Positions 52,000 to 62,809 of a stretch of 64,000 bases of DNA are shown here, in pieces. Below the pieces are notes generated by a model. That model saw only the letters and a list, made by a program, of their open reading frames with translations, was not told the DNA's origin and did not search any database. The translations under genes and the position numbers were made by a program. The DNA is from Diplonema papillatum (taxonomy: Eukaryota; Euglenozoa; Diplonemea; Diplonemida; Diplonemidae): the NCBI GenBank assembly GCA_030068145.1, contig JAPJBO010000326.1, positions 1 to 64,000 on the forward strand, written 5' to 3'. Numbering within the stretch: the stretch's first letter is position 1; each line of letters begins with the position of its first letter.

Positions 52000-52216
52000 C
52001 AATAAAGTACAGAAATTGATATTGCCGCTTTGTAGTCCACAGGGACTGCGGCAAAGTTGATGCGAGTCAAGTGCGCACTTATGCACTCTGCAGGGTGCTC
52101 CTCTTTGTGGTTGTCACTACTGCCCACCACAGAGAGCAGCAGTCTTCTTGGCAACACGACACGAAACATGTGTATTACACAAGCCAAAAATGCCAGCGCC
52201 GCAGGCGCGGAAAATT
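52000..52216 (-). repeat. flanking repeat on the 5' side of LINE C
   Basis: Counterpart of 45,340-45,532. It includes GCTTTGTAGTCCACAGGGAC, CTACTGCCCACCACAGAGAG and CAGCGCCGCAGGCGCGGAAA. The minus-strand frame again shows SVVGSSDNHK and DYKAAIS. Confidence 0.6.
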
Positions 52217-53495
52217 TGCCAAGCTAATGGGCCAGTATTGCCCAAAATTGAGGGTGAACGTTGCCAGACCCATGATCCAGAGGTCGTACTGTAGCATCAT
52301 CCCCACCCACTGCACTGCCTACAACACACCCACCACCACCATTGCCCACCGCACCACCCACCCACTGCACTACCTCCACGACCTCCCACCACATGACCAC
52401 CCACTACCGCCGCCCCCCCACGACACCACCGGCCGCTGGCTATAACTATAGTTTTTTTTTTTTTTTGGATGTTGTATGCAGGGTAGTAGTTTGAAGGCTT
52501 CCGGGATTTGCAGATTTAGACCGTTACTATGGGGTGGTTTTGGGCGGTGTTTCAGTGCCATTTTCGCGGCCATGTACGGCGTCTTGGGGCAGAGCCGACA
52601 CATCTCCACAACTTCGTTCGGCAAAAGAGGGGTCTTCATGGGTCCTTCATGGGTCAATTATGGTCACCCCGTCAGTAATTCTGCGGCGTTTTTTCAACGC
52701 ACACCAGCCTGGATCAAGCTTTTCGGGGTTTTCCGAATGCTTCTGGGTTCCCTGTGGGGGGACGCGCTCCAAAAACAGTCAAAATCGTAAACAGACAGTC
52801 TCGTCAGGCAGCTGAAGGGGCTGAAGGGGGGCGACCTGGGGACCTATTTTCCTATGATTCTTATGATAATAGGTCCACGGTTTTGGTGTGCACCGCCGTG
52901 CTTACAACAACATTTTTAGCGTTATTTTTAGCAACATCGCGCCGAAGGCGCGGCGGAAAATTTGGGCAAAAATAACTCCGCCCCCCCTTTATCATGTGGG
53001 CAACTCTTAGCTCGTGTGTGATACTCAACTGTCAAACAGGACCTTGGCCCGGTAATGAAGCACAGTGGCTGCCGACCCGCAGCTGAACGCAATTGAACGG
53101 CAGCGGCTGGGTCTCAGCAGCGGAGGCTCAGCAGCCTTCCAGCACCTTCAGCACACTGCTAAACACCACACCCCCCGCCTATATTTTACTTTGAACACCG
53201 TTTTTTGAACATTTTTTTTTTTTTTTTTTCCTGTTGACAACTTGTGTCAGACTAGCCCACCCGGGGGTGGTTGATTCCTTCAGGCAGAGTCTCCCCGTCC
53301 TGAGCTTTGTTTGGGTCCAAGATGATGGGCGCCCTTCGGCTATTTATTTCTCTTTCCCTCTTTCTCATACTTTTCATTTTGTTGGGTTGCGTCTTCCCTC
53401 ACTCTTAGCGTCTTAAAAGGTCCTTTTGATGCCGAAACCAAATGGAAATAATATAAAGGAAAAGAAAAATCCCTCCCTCCGCCTGTCCCTCCCTC
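52217..53495. other. no gene supported; simple-sequence tracts
   Basis: CCACC-rich tract at 52,300-52,430, T runs at about 52,453 and 53,212, a further GCGCCGAAGGCGCGG hairpin at about 52,937 next to TTTTTAGCGTTATTT, and a TTTGCAGATTTAGACCG word near 52,500 that recurs at 53,729. Confidence 0.5.
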
Positions 53496-53702
53496 TCATC
53501 GCAGGTAATTCAAGATGGCAGCGGTCCAGCGGTTGGTTAGCGGATCGTCGTATGTCGATTTGACACGCTCAGCAACGAACTTCAGCGCCGGCGGCCTTCG
53601 TAGAGCGAAATCCTCCATCACGTCTTTTACGCTGGGCAGTCCTTGCGGGTAGGCCTCCAGAGCGCTCGAGGCTGCGTTGTGGACCGGGTCATCTTCGAGT
53701 TC
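53496..53702 (-). CDS. exon-like coding fragment, unidentified (C-terminal about 68 residues)
   Basis: On the minus strand a well-behaved peptide begins around ELEDDPVHNAAS and ends TAAILNYLR with a TGA at 53,498-53,496. In between it has amphipathic character (LEAYPQGLPSVKDVMEDF, PALKFVAERVKS). It is unlike the low-complexity frames around it. There is no credible ATG upstream: an A run and then a TAG occur within about 25 codons. If real, it is a terminal exon or a captured gene fragment. The alternation of short helices after LEAYP-GLPS is faintly reminiscent of the C-terminal part of mitofilin-type proteins, but I would not assign it. It lies inside the giant gene's intron, on the same strand. 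Confidence 0.35.
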   Translation of the reverse strand, partial: ELEDDPVHNAASSALEAYPQGLPSVKDVMEDFALRRPPALKFVAERVKSTYDDPLTNRWTAAILNYLR

Positions 53703-53729
53703 TTTTTTTTTTCCCCGGCCAAGTCCGGT

Positions 53730-53762
53730 TTGCAGATTTAGACCGTCGGTCTAAACCTGCAA
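53730..53762. repeat. 15-bp hairpin
   Basis: TTGCAGATTTAGACC faces GGTCTAAACCTGCAA with one mismatch. The left-arm word also occurs at about 52,505. Confidence 0.7.
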
Positions 53763-53846
53763 CAGAAACTAATCCCCTGGTTGTATGGGGTTAACATTGG
53801 GTATATGAAGCTACTTCTCTGCGCCTAAGTGAAAACGTGCCTGGGC

Positions 53847-53928
53847 GGAAATATGTTGGACCGGACAAAATGGTCCAACTGTTTTGGTCGTCGCGCGGTC
53901 CAACTTTTGTCCGGTCCAACATATTTCC
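53847..53928. repeat. 24-bp perfect inverted repeat (foldback element)
   Basis: The left arm 53,847-53,870 starts GGAAATATGTTGGACCGGAC, and the right arm 53,905-53,928 is its exact complement. Extra copies of the right-arm word continue to about 53,960. The inner spacer repeats TGGTCCAACTG in both senses. Confidence 0.8.
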
Positions 53929-54104
53929 GGTCCAACATATTTCCGGTCCAACTTATTTCCGTTTACGGTATAACTAGTTCAAGCTTGTGCTAGTACAAGT
54001 TATGTACCTTACTAGTGCGTCGTGTAGTTGTAAGTGCGTACTTCGAGAATTAGGCCTTGCGTGGGTACACTTAGCTGCCTATTTTACCTTACCAAACTGT
54101 CATA

Positions 54105-54760
54105 AGTACAGGCTATTGACCGCAATGTTGCGGTCAATGACCAGTACCCTACCGGTCAATGACCGCAAGGTACCGGTCAACATTATTGCGGTCAGCGTGG
54201 TGCGGTCATTGACCGCACCAGCCCTTGACCGGTCCACCGTGTACGCGTACGCACCAGCTTTTCGAAAATCGGCGTACGCGAACGCGTACGCGTACGTACG
54301 CGTACGGCACCCAAAGCCGTAACATGCGGTAGGGGTTCAGCACGTCTACCTTCTGACGTCACTACCCCGTGTTTCCCGAACAAGAACCAAGAACCCCCAC
54401 GAAGAAGTTCACTACGATTCCTCACTCCTCGTCATCAATGAGACTTGCCCGACAAGGCGGTTGCCAGCCAGCTTCTGAAGTACTTACCTCTCGCTCCCTA
54501 AATGTTACCACCACATGGCGACAGCGTCCCCTCCGTGCAGAACTTGCACTTGACTTCCTTCATACTCTTGCCCAGGTCTTCCACGCGCGACCCCGCTCGT
54601 TTTTGGAGCTAGCTGCAACCGCCTTTGGAGCTGGCTTCGCGAGCATGTTTCTTCCTGTTGGGTATACGGTTATTCCTATACCCACTTGCCGGTGACTACG
54701 CACAGGTGCGTACGCGTACGTACGGCCGTACACGTACGGCCGTACGCTGACAGCATTGCC
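54105..54760. repeat. GGTCAATGACCG and GTACGCGTACG repeat element
   Basis: Palindromic GCGGTCAATGACCG-type words recur at 54,118-54,225. Palindromic GTACGCGTACG tracts lie at 54,240-54,310 and again at 54,700-54,750, bracketing about 390 bp with no clear gene. It resembles a small FB-type arrangement just inside the intron's 5' end. Confidence 0.55.
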
Positions 54761-54856
54761 CGCCCCCCCCCACCCCCCCAAAAGGGGGGTGCAACGTGCA
54801 ACGGGGTCAACGTCCCTTAGTGCGCACCCTGGGGCGGGGTACAAAAAAAAGCGTAC

Positions 54857-57800
54857 CCGAAGGGCAGTTTAACGGAGAAGTCGACGTCGACCTTCGGAGT
54901 CTGGAACCCGATGATGTTGAAATCTCGGCCGGTTATCAGCCGGAGCAGGTTCGCCGGGCGGAGGATCAACAACTTGATGGGGAAGTCGTCAATGTCGGAC
55001 ACCAGCTTTTGGAAGATGCCGCCTGCTTTGGCCAAACGGCTTTGCTTCGTGTTTTGATTCGGCTCGTGCGACACTTGTTGCATCTCGGCCAGCGTCGCTT
55101 CGACGTCGACGTTGCCTGGAGGGCACCGGATGTCGCACGTGGAGAAAGTGCCGTATCTCACAGGTTCCGTCCCTTCTTCGAGCTTTGGGGAAATCTGCTG
55201 GGTTCCCATCGGCAGCACGATGTCGTCTCCGTCGAGCATACTCACCAGCTGCGCCACGCTTTGAATCAGCTCGATGATGTCGACAATACGCTTTGGGAAC
55301 TCCACCAACCCGTGCGCGTATCCCTTCGCAAGCCCAAGTTCGCCCAGCAAATCGATGACAAGTTGCGGCAGGTCGGCAATTCCAACGGGTTTGCCTAACA
55401 AGTCGCTCAGGCCGGGTATCGGGCCCGTGATGGTTTCCGCCAGGGCACCCACGGGGGTAAGCACCGGATCCAACTTATCGAAAATAGGCTTCAGCGCGAA
55501 GAGCATGCTGGTCAAGTCTATCTCCATGTCGTACACGATGATAACTTTTCCCTCAGGTCGGCCGTTCTTCTTTTTGAACTCTGCCGGAAGGGACGGAGCG
55601 GCTTTTGATGATTCGGAGCTGACGTCGAACGACGCGTACAGTCCGGCAGTAATCTTCGGAAGCGGCGCATCCGGCAGCTCAATTTGGAGGTCAAGTTCCG
55701 TTGTGGCCTCGAAGCGGTACAAAAACTCCACCAGCTTCTTCAACGCCCCCGACTTACCGTCCTGGCTCCGCTTCAAAGTGCGGTAGTCCAGCACTCCGTC
55801 ACTGTTTGGCGATACGAGGTTGAAAGACGCACTTCCGCTGACCTCCGTTTCCTGGGCACCGTCGTTGTTGCTGCGGCCCGTTACTCCGATCTCCAAGAAG
55901 AGAACTCGACCCTCAGCCGCCAGCCCGTTCGGGAACGTCAACCCCGTGTATACTTCGACTTCCGGCAAATTGTCGAACGCGTCGGCTTTGATGTAAACCC
56001 CGCGAGAAGAACTATAACCGAAGGCCAGCCGCACCGTGAAACCGAGGGACAATTCGGCTTCCGCGCTGCCGCTGAGCCCCAAGGGGAAATCGTCGAGCCC
56101 GAGCGCGAATGCGAACTTCTTGTTGATCACAAACACCTTCTTCACTGTCACCTGCCACTCGACAGCTTCGTGCTCCGATGCGGGTTCGGAATCAAAGGGG
56201 GCGGCCAGCTCGGTGGGAGAGCCGCTGAAGTCCTTCCCGCGGAAGAATACCGCCACAGCGTCCGCGTTGTTTTCGTCGATTGCCGACGCGGCTTCTTGCA
56301 GATATTTCGCCACCAGCGAAACGACGCTCGCGTCGACTTGCCCGATGGACTTCTCGAGCGCTCCGACGACGACGCCGCGGAACTGTGAGAACGGGCTGCC
56401 CGGTCCGAACAGTTCCTGCCGCAGGCGGTCGGCGATCAGCGGGATCCGAACCGTCGACAGCAGCGCGCTCGCCGAGAGCTCGATCAGGTCGAGAATGCCG
56501 GCCACCTGCGCCACCAGCTGCTGCGGGTTCTGCGTCAGCAGCGACAGGAAGGACTTCTTCAACCCGAGCGTCGACAGCATGTCCGAAGGGTTCGGGCTCA
56601 CCGTCACCAGGTTCTCCCCGTCTTCGGTGCCCATCATCTTCCGCACTGCGGCATCGACGTCAGGGATCGTGATGGTCAACTCTTTCCCGCCCAACTGCGC
56701 TATCGGCAGTGTCGCTTCTGCCTTCGCGTCGATCTCCCACTCGAACTCTGGCCCCCCCGTCGGCGCCGCGTCGAATAGGGGTAGGTCGTTGACGAGACCG
56801 TAAGTGAACTTCGCAGGGTCACCGTCGGCTTTTCCGAGGATCTCCAGAGACGCGCCTTCAATGTCTACTTCAATCGGGGTCAGGGCCGCGTGGAAGTACA
56901 GGTCCGTCGCGTCGAGAGCGAACTGCACCGTCAGGCCAGACCCCCCCACGAGAAACGGAAGCGGTACAAGACCCGGGATCACTCGAATGACCAGCGCCAC
57001 TGTGACGTCGATGTCGAGCGATATCTGCCCGGATCCCGCGATGCCGCCGATAGGAGGCAGGCCTACATCGTCGAGCAGCTCCGCTGCGTCGAAGTCGAAG
57101 TCGAACACTTCGCTGAAACTGTGCGAGATGCCGAACTCGACGAGCAGAGCACCACCTTCGACTTTCGCCTCTATGAAGCCGCCTATCGATTCGGCCGCTT
57201 CGACAGCTGCATCGTACTCCGAGTTCTGGAAAGCCTCGGTAATCCGTTCAATCAGTGTGGACAGAGGCGTGATTGATGGGGCGAGAAGATCGCTCATCGA
57301 TCGCCCGATGAACGGCAGACGCAGGTCAAGGCCGTCCAGTGCCATCAACACGTCGATGTATGACACCTTCTCTGCTGCCGGAGATGCGGTCTCATCCAGG
57401 GCCTGCATCGACCTCCGACCCTCGTCATCATCGTCAGGCAACGTGATGCCACCAGCCGCAACTAGGGGGCCGTGAACAATTCCTCCTGCAAAAGCCAAGA
57501 GGGTGTTCTCAAAAATGGCCACTAACACGTGTTTCGCCCTTGCTGCCTTACTCATACCGGTTTTGCCTCTCAGTTCGTCGAGCGTGATGTCCACCTCTTC
57601 TCCGAAGACGATGGTCCTTATGTTCCTCGGAATGGTCGCTACAGTCTCCAGCACGCCGGCCTCCGCGACATCTTGAGCTAGCTGCTTCACACGGCGAAGT
57701 GGTACCTGCAACGCGAGTTGCAGTCCCGCAGCCGTTTCCAAAACTAATATAGACTTCTGAAGGGCGCCGCCATACCCCAATGTCGCCACGGCGGTGAATT

Positions 57801-60800
57801 GCAAAAGGGAATACGTCACTGGAACCAAGGCGGCGGCAGCAATGTGATGCGCCTCTTTTTTGAGGCCGGCAAGTTTGAACCAAGCCCGGATAGACGGAAA
57901 TGTGATGCGGAAATCCGCCCCAAGGGTTAACAAAAAGTCACCTTTTTGCAGCTTGTAGGTATACCCGATTGCGACGGACAGCCTCATGTCCACTTTCAGT
58001 CCGGAAATGAATGATTGCCTCAAGTTTCTCACTCTGGCCGACTCGGCGTTGTATACCCGAAGACTTCTGAAGCCGACCAGACGATAAAACACACATCGAG
58101 ATTCAGGAGGTACAGAACGCAACTTGGTCTCGCAATCATCAATCGCGTTCAAGTCGTTAACCAGTTGCTCCATCGACGCAGGCTCGAAGTTGCCGGGGTG
58201 TGCTATTTCGTGTTTCTTGATGAAGTGATCGAAAGGAATCAAAGCCCTTTTGTCGTTCCATTCCTTCGCCCCGACACTCTGTATCTTCATCAGCGTACCT
58301 TTTCTCAACAGAGGCAGGTCGATGTCAACATGAGGATAATTGAACACCTTTGCATCTGAGATCAGCTTCAGAGTGTGGAATCCCGCCATGGTGGCGCATC
58401 TGACGTCGATACTGACCTCCGTATGACCTATCCATGGCACGAAGACGCGCACAGTCTCCCCGCCGTCCTCAACCAACACCATCGAGACCGCAGGGTCTCC
58501 GGTCTTTTTCACAGTGTCGTAGCTTTTCTTCAATTTCCGTTTGAGCTCGTCCAATGTCCCGAACGTAGAAGTTATAGTCCCTTGAGGGGCTGTGATCGTC
58601 AAAGAGCACCCCGCATGCGTCGACGACTTGGGTGGGAACTTGCAGTCAAGGGTAGGACATGATGGGAGTATCTCGAAAGTGAATTCGTGCCGCAAGGTTT
58701 GGAAAGGGATCGTGAAGGACATCTTTTCGGCAACATAGTCTATGTCCGTCGAATTCACCCACACAGCGACCATGCGCGGGGCCCCTGAGACTTTGGGGAT
58801 CAGCTGTCCATGTGTGTACGTGAACATGTTACTGCAGAGATCGCCAAGTCGATAGAACCAAGAGAACAGCTCATCCTGTTCGGTTCTTAGTACGCAGGGA
58901 GGAGGACCTGTGACGGTACCGTCTTCCCAGCCGTAGACAGCCTGTATGGTTACAACCCGTCCGGGTACGGGCGAGTTGACCGCCAAACCTGCTGAATTGA
59001 TCGAGCCCACAAACTCCTTGGGTACCGTCTCGGGAATCGTGAGCCAGTGTGTATCAGCGTCGGGTAGTTTTCGAAACGAAATCTTCAACTTTACAGCCGG
59101 CCCGTTGGTGAGGTGAAGGTTCCCGACGTCGTCGATCGTCAAAGTAATGTCGGGCTTAATTATGGGAAACAAGTCGCGAAGATCACAGGTTTCTAAAGTG
59201 TGTTTTGTCGTCCAGGTCTCAGCTGAAGAAGATGTCACCCGGAACTGAATTGTCATTGTAATCGTCTTTTTTTTGGGCCGGACCTTGACTTTCTCTATGA
59301 AAGCCAACTCACATATTGCTTTCAGGTTTGGTCCTGAACGCCAGCTGGGGGCTACCTGTTCCACCGACGCTCCTGCCGAATCAGAAACTGTGACTAAAGC
59401 TCCAAATTTCAAGATGTCGACATACAAGCTATTGCCCACGCTCGTGACAGCGAACTTGCCCTCAAATGTTTTCGTGTGCCCTGAACACTGTTCCCCAGTG
59501 AAGACGACCGAAAAAGGTTCGTCGAGCACAACGAATGCAGGAGATCTGTAAGAGAAATCTAACTGCAGCCCGTTGTAGCACTGGAACTTAAGTAACCGTT
59601 TCCCGTCTGGACGGTGCATACGTACTTCTTGAACGGGAAGAACGTTATCATTCGAATCCTTAGCCATAACAGAGCAGCTCGTCAGATGCGTGAAAAATAC
59701 CAAACTGCCGCTAGGAGTAACCACCGCCCCGAAAACGTAGCCGGAACTCCGGACCTTTTCAACGAAGTTTGTGATAAACTTGGAAACCGAATCCTCTTGT
59801 TTTTCTGTCAGCACCGAAGCCCCCAGTACTCCCTCGTTGTCGATAAATTGCAACAACCTGATGCTAGCCAAGTGCTCGCTAGGGATAACGAACTTACGAC
59901 ACCTGTAGCAGAAAAAGTCGGTGCCTCCAGGTAAGCCGGTGATCCGGCTGCCAGAGGGAGGTGTGGTAACCCTCAAATCGAGGCAATCTGCAGCACGCAA
60001 GAAGTATGTGTTCGACACGGTCAATTCTCTTTCAATAAAATCGCTGAACGGGCTCGGATTTCCGCTCGACACGAACACCCCATATTTGGCCACGGTAGCG
60101 TTATTTGTGAAGGTCTTGGGAGCCGTGAGGCCACCCGAAACTGCCGGCCGTAACAGGCCAGAAACCGAGACGTTCACCTGTCCTGCGCCCGTGAAATATT
60201 CATTGCCGACAATGCTGTGCACACTTCCCGACGTCTCCAGCTTTGTTGGATCTCCTGCCCATATCATGAGGGTCAGTACCGGTCCCACGGTGATCTCACC
60301 CAGGCTTCCTTCCGACAACTTCCACCTCACATCGATGTCCCTGTAGAAGTACCAGTGCTGCGAGTCATCTGGGAACGGATAGGCGATGGCGACCGTCGGG
60401 ATTCCGTCGCCTTCCGGAATGAACGGCAGAGCGGATCTGAGCGCCGCGGCTATTACACTGTCCGACCAGGACAGGGCGAGTGCGCGCCGACGCCCCGACG
60501 ACGAGCCCGACGAGGCGCCGTCGGACAACACCGTGTTTGCGAGGTCGAACAGGTGCGACAGCTGCGCTCCGGTTTGGAACCTCGGCTCGCGGGGGACGAC
60601 CACAGCCTCGCCAGAGTCGACCCCCAGGGCGGAAGCGACGCTTTGGCCGCGGTCGTCTACCCATTCGACGAGAATTTCCGTGAGGTCGACGCCGCACACC
60701 ACCGCCTCTGTCCCGGCCCCTTTCACCTCGAAGCCGCCCGTCGCGCCGTCTTCTTTGTACAACTCGTCGAGGCTCCCGAACGCGTCGGTGAAAACCGCGT

Positions 60801-62001
60801 GCAAGTCACCCGAGGCAGAGTAATCCCCGAGTGGGACGTCCGCCGCCGCCGGAGCTTCCACTTCGTTTTTCACGAAGACGCGCAGGGTGTGCGGAGCCTC
60901 CGCCTTGTCGCCGGAGAATGTGAGGCAGAGCCCGTCCTTGGCTCGTTTGCGCTTCGGAACGGGTTGCGTCAGCAGCGTGTCCCGAAGAAGCCCGACGAGA
61001 GAGGCCCACCCTTCGTGGAGCCTCGGAGCCTGCCGGTTAATCGTGCCCGACTCATTCATTGCGGACCAGGCCGTCGCCACGCTGTACTCAATCTGGTTGC
61101 GAAACTCGTCCAGCTGCTCCAGCACCTGTCGTAGGGCAGAGTTCGGATTGATGCCTTCTATCCATTCAATGGACAAAGCTTCGGGCAACACCGTCACCCC
61201 GGATTCCACCACAAACGCGTTGTTGCGTGCCATCATCACCAAGACCCCAGCGTTGTCTTCGTCATCCGCGATCGGGCAATCTTTCGCAATGAACGTACCG
61301 TCGAACTCGTTCAACTCGTCGTCGGCCGCGTACTTTTCGGCGGCTTTCGCGGCGCACTCTCCATTTTCGACTTCCGCGTTGCTGCACGAGAATTGGAACT
61401 CGGGGATTGTCATCGTGAAGTCGACTTCAACACTACACGAGCCTTCCACCAGCTCACGCCCATAGGCGGCTCCGGTGACGAGCAGTGTCTCCGACCCTGA
61501 TCCAGTCATGGTCAGCTTTTCCATCGCGGCGGTGAAGCTGTCCGAGTCGTAGTTGATGGAGACTTCGAACCGAAAATTGCCGGTCACGTCTACTCCGCTT
61601 TCTGCCTCCAGCGAGCTCTCGGCATCCTCGTAGTTCAGCGCATCCAGAGCTCTCTTGTAGTCCCCGGCCAGCTCCATGTGCAGTGCCCCGTCCGCCTGCG
61701 TGACTGACACATCATCTTTGTCCAGCCCCATGATGCCTGCCGCGTTTTCCAAGCACGCCTTCGCTTCGGCTTCGATGTCATCAGCCAGTGCGGCAACCCC
61801 CGGACAAGTCAGTGCCCGTTTCACGAGCTCGTATGCGGACCCGCGGACGAAGGGCAAACCCTTATCCTCCGCTGCCTGTTCCAGGTACTCCAACCCTCTG
61901 CCAGTCGCAGTAAGTCCATCACGCAGCACGATTTCGTTTTCTGCCTCCATGGCAGACACGCTTGCTGCCAGCCAGAGGCCGATGCAGCATATCGAGCGCA
62001 T
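54857..62001 (-). CDS. giant secreted calcium-binding-type surface protein, exon 1 (N-terminal about 2,381 residues)
   Basis: Starts at ATG 62,001 with a signal peptide (MRSICCIGLWLAASVSA). The frame is open without interruption for more than 7 kb. The first third or so has several Val/Gly/Asp-rich beta segments. Near residues 1,450-1,600 hydrophobic Ala/Gly-rich stretches could be membrane-associated. The second half contains long alternating beta repeats (LSLGFTVRLAFGYSSSRG, LAAEGRVLFLEIGVTG) and the block KPIFDKLDPVLTPVGAL / ITGPIPGLSDLLGKPVG. This is typical, in my knowledge, of giant bacterial calcium-binding surface proteins such as those of Planctomycetes. Its end (FPIKLLIL..., LITGRDFN, FSVKLPFG) continues naturally into exon 2. 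The joined protein would be about 3,875 residues and is presumably exported to the cell surface. Upstream is a leader block shared with FB-I. Confidence 0.8.
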
Positions 62002-62040
62002 CGCACGATTTCAGTGTGCCTCGGCAAGCGTGGCGTTTCG

Positions 62041-62096
62041 TTTTGTGTTTCCGACGATCCCGTGGGACGTACAGATTGGTGTCTTTCGACCTTTGT
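62041..62096 (-). promoter_or_regulatory. upstream block shared with the FB-I cargo ORF (copy 2)
   Basis: Lies 40 bp upstream of the giant gene's ATG. Two stretches of 22 and about 26 bp are identical to 5775-5836. It could be a core promoter, 5'UTR or processed leader. I see no TATA box that decides between these. Confidence 0.5.
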
Positions 62097-62318
62097 TTGT
62101 TTGTGAGGTTCAGCTTGGTGCGTGTGGTCGGTGGGCGGGGGGGTTGGTTAGGAAGCTCTACTGTATCGGGCTAGACTTTAATTCATGCTTGAGCCAGGAT
62201 GCTGCAGAATCCTGCTGACCTTCCGTCACGGGTTCCGTTATCGGCAATTTCCGATAAGAATGTGGCCGACATGGCACTTGCAGTTAGGCAGTTCCTGACT
62301 GGCGATATGGGTTTGGTG

Positions 62319-62809
62319 GTGTGACCTCGTGGGCTAGCCTGTTTCTCTCACCATTCAGCGGCTTTCTCGGGGGGTTACCCCATCGTATGTGCAATTCGTT
62401 TAATTTTCTTACTTTCACGTTCAATTCATTGTCAGTCAAGATCGTCACCGAGTGAAGCGCAAAAAGCATTCTGTCGATTCATCGTGGGAATGCTAAGCGC
62501 GTAACGAACCACTCTCTAGGAAGGTGTTGGGCACCGGATTCAAAGGAATCGGACAACAAAAAGTTCCCACCCACCCACACCGGTTTGCTTGTCTTGTTTT
62601 TCATGTCCGCGTTCAGCGCGAGGTCCAGGGGACCTGGGTTCCCGCCCTCCGTCCCCCGTGACCTCCTGGGCTAGCCTGTTTCTCTCACCATTCAGCGGCT
62701 ATCTCGGGGGGTTACCCCATCGTATGTGCAATTCGTTTAATTTTCTTACTTTCACGTTCAATTCATTGTCAGTCAAGATCGTCACCGAGTGAAGCGCAAA
62801 AAGCATTCC
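62319..62809. repeat. 150-bp direct repeat: two 3' ends of the RNase H element
   Basis: 62,319-62,470 and 62,659-62,809 are almost identical (GTGACCTC(G/C)TGGGCTAGCC to GCGCAAAAAGCATTC). The right copy is the end of the RNase H ORF and the left copy is a truncated duplicate. One base difference (CTATCTCGG versus CTTTCTCGG) makes the TAG stop in the right copy and reads through in the left one. Confidence 0.85.

Larger units (their letters stand above)
30581..54856 (-). other. proposed 24,276-bp intron of the giant gene
   Basis: On the minus strand exon 1 ends ...CTGCCCTTCGG and the intron starts GTACGC. It ends AAACAG before GTACTTCGTC. The split codon GG|G gives ...KLPFG-YFVIGG..., in frame on both sides. 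Without splicing, exon 1 reads only 13 further residues (YAFFCTPPQGAH plus stop), and exon 2 has no ATG. Both boundaries carry GGTAC, so the exact cut cannot be placed by sequence alone beyond the GT-AG rule. The interval holds LINEs A-D, an RNase H relic and several palindromes. RNA evidence is lacking. Confidence 0.7.

Noticed and set aside
54817-54856. The C-terminal YAFFCTPPQGAH of exon 1 as the true protein end
   Set aside because: It follows a GT donor that joins in frame to exon 2, and the family architecture continues in exon 2 rather than ending here.
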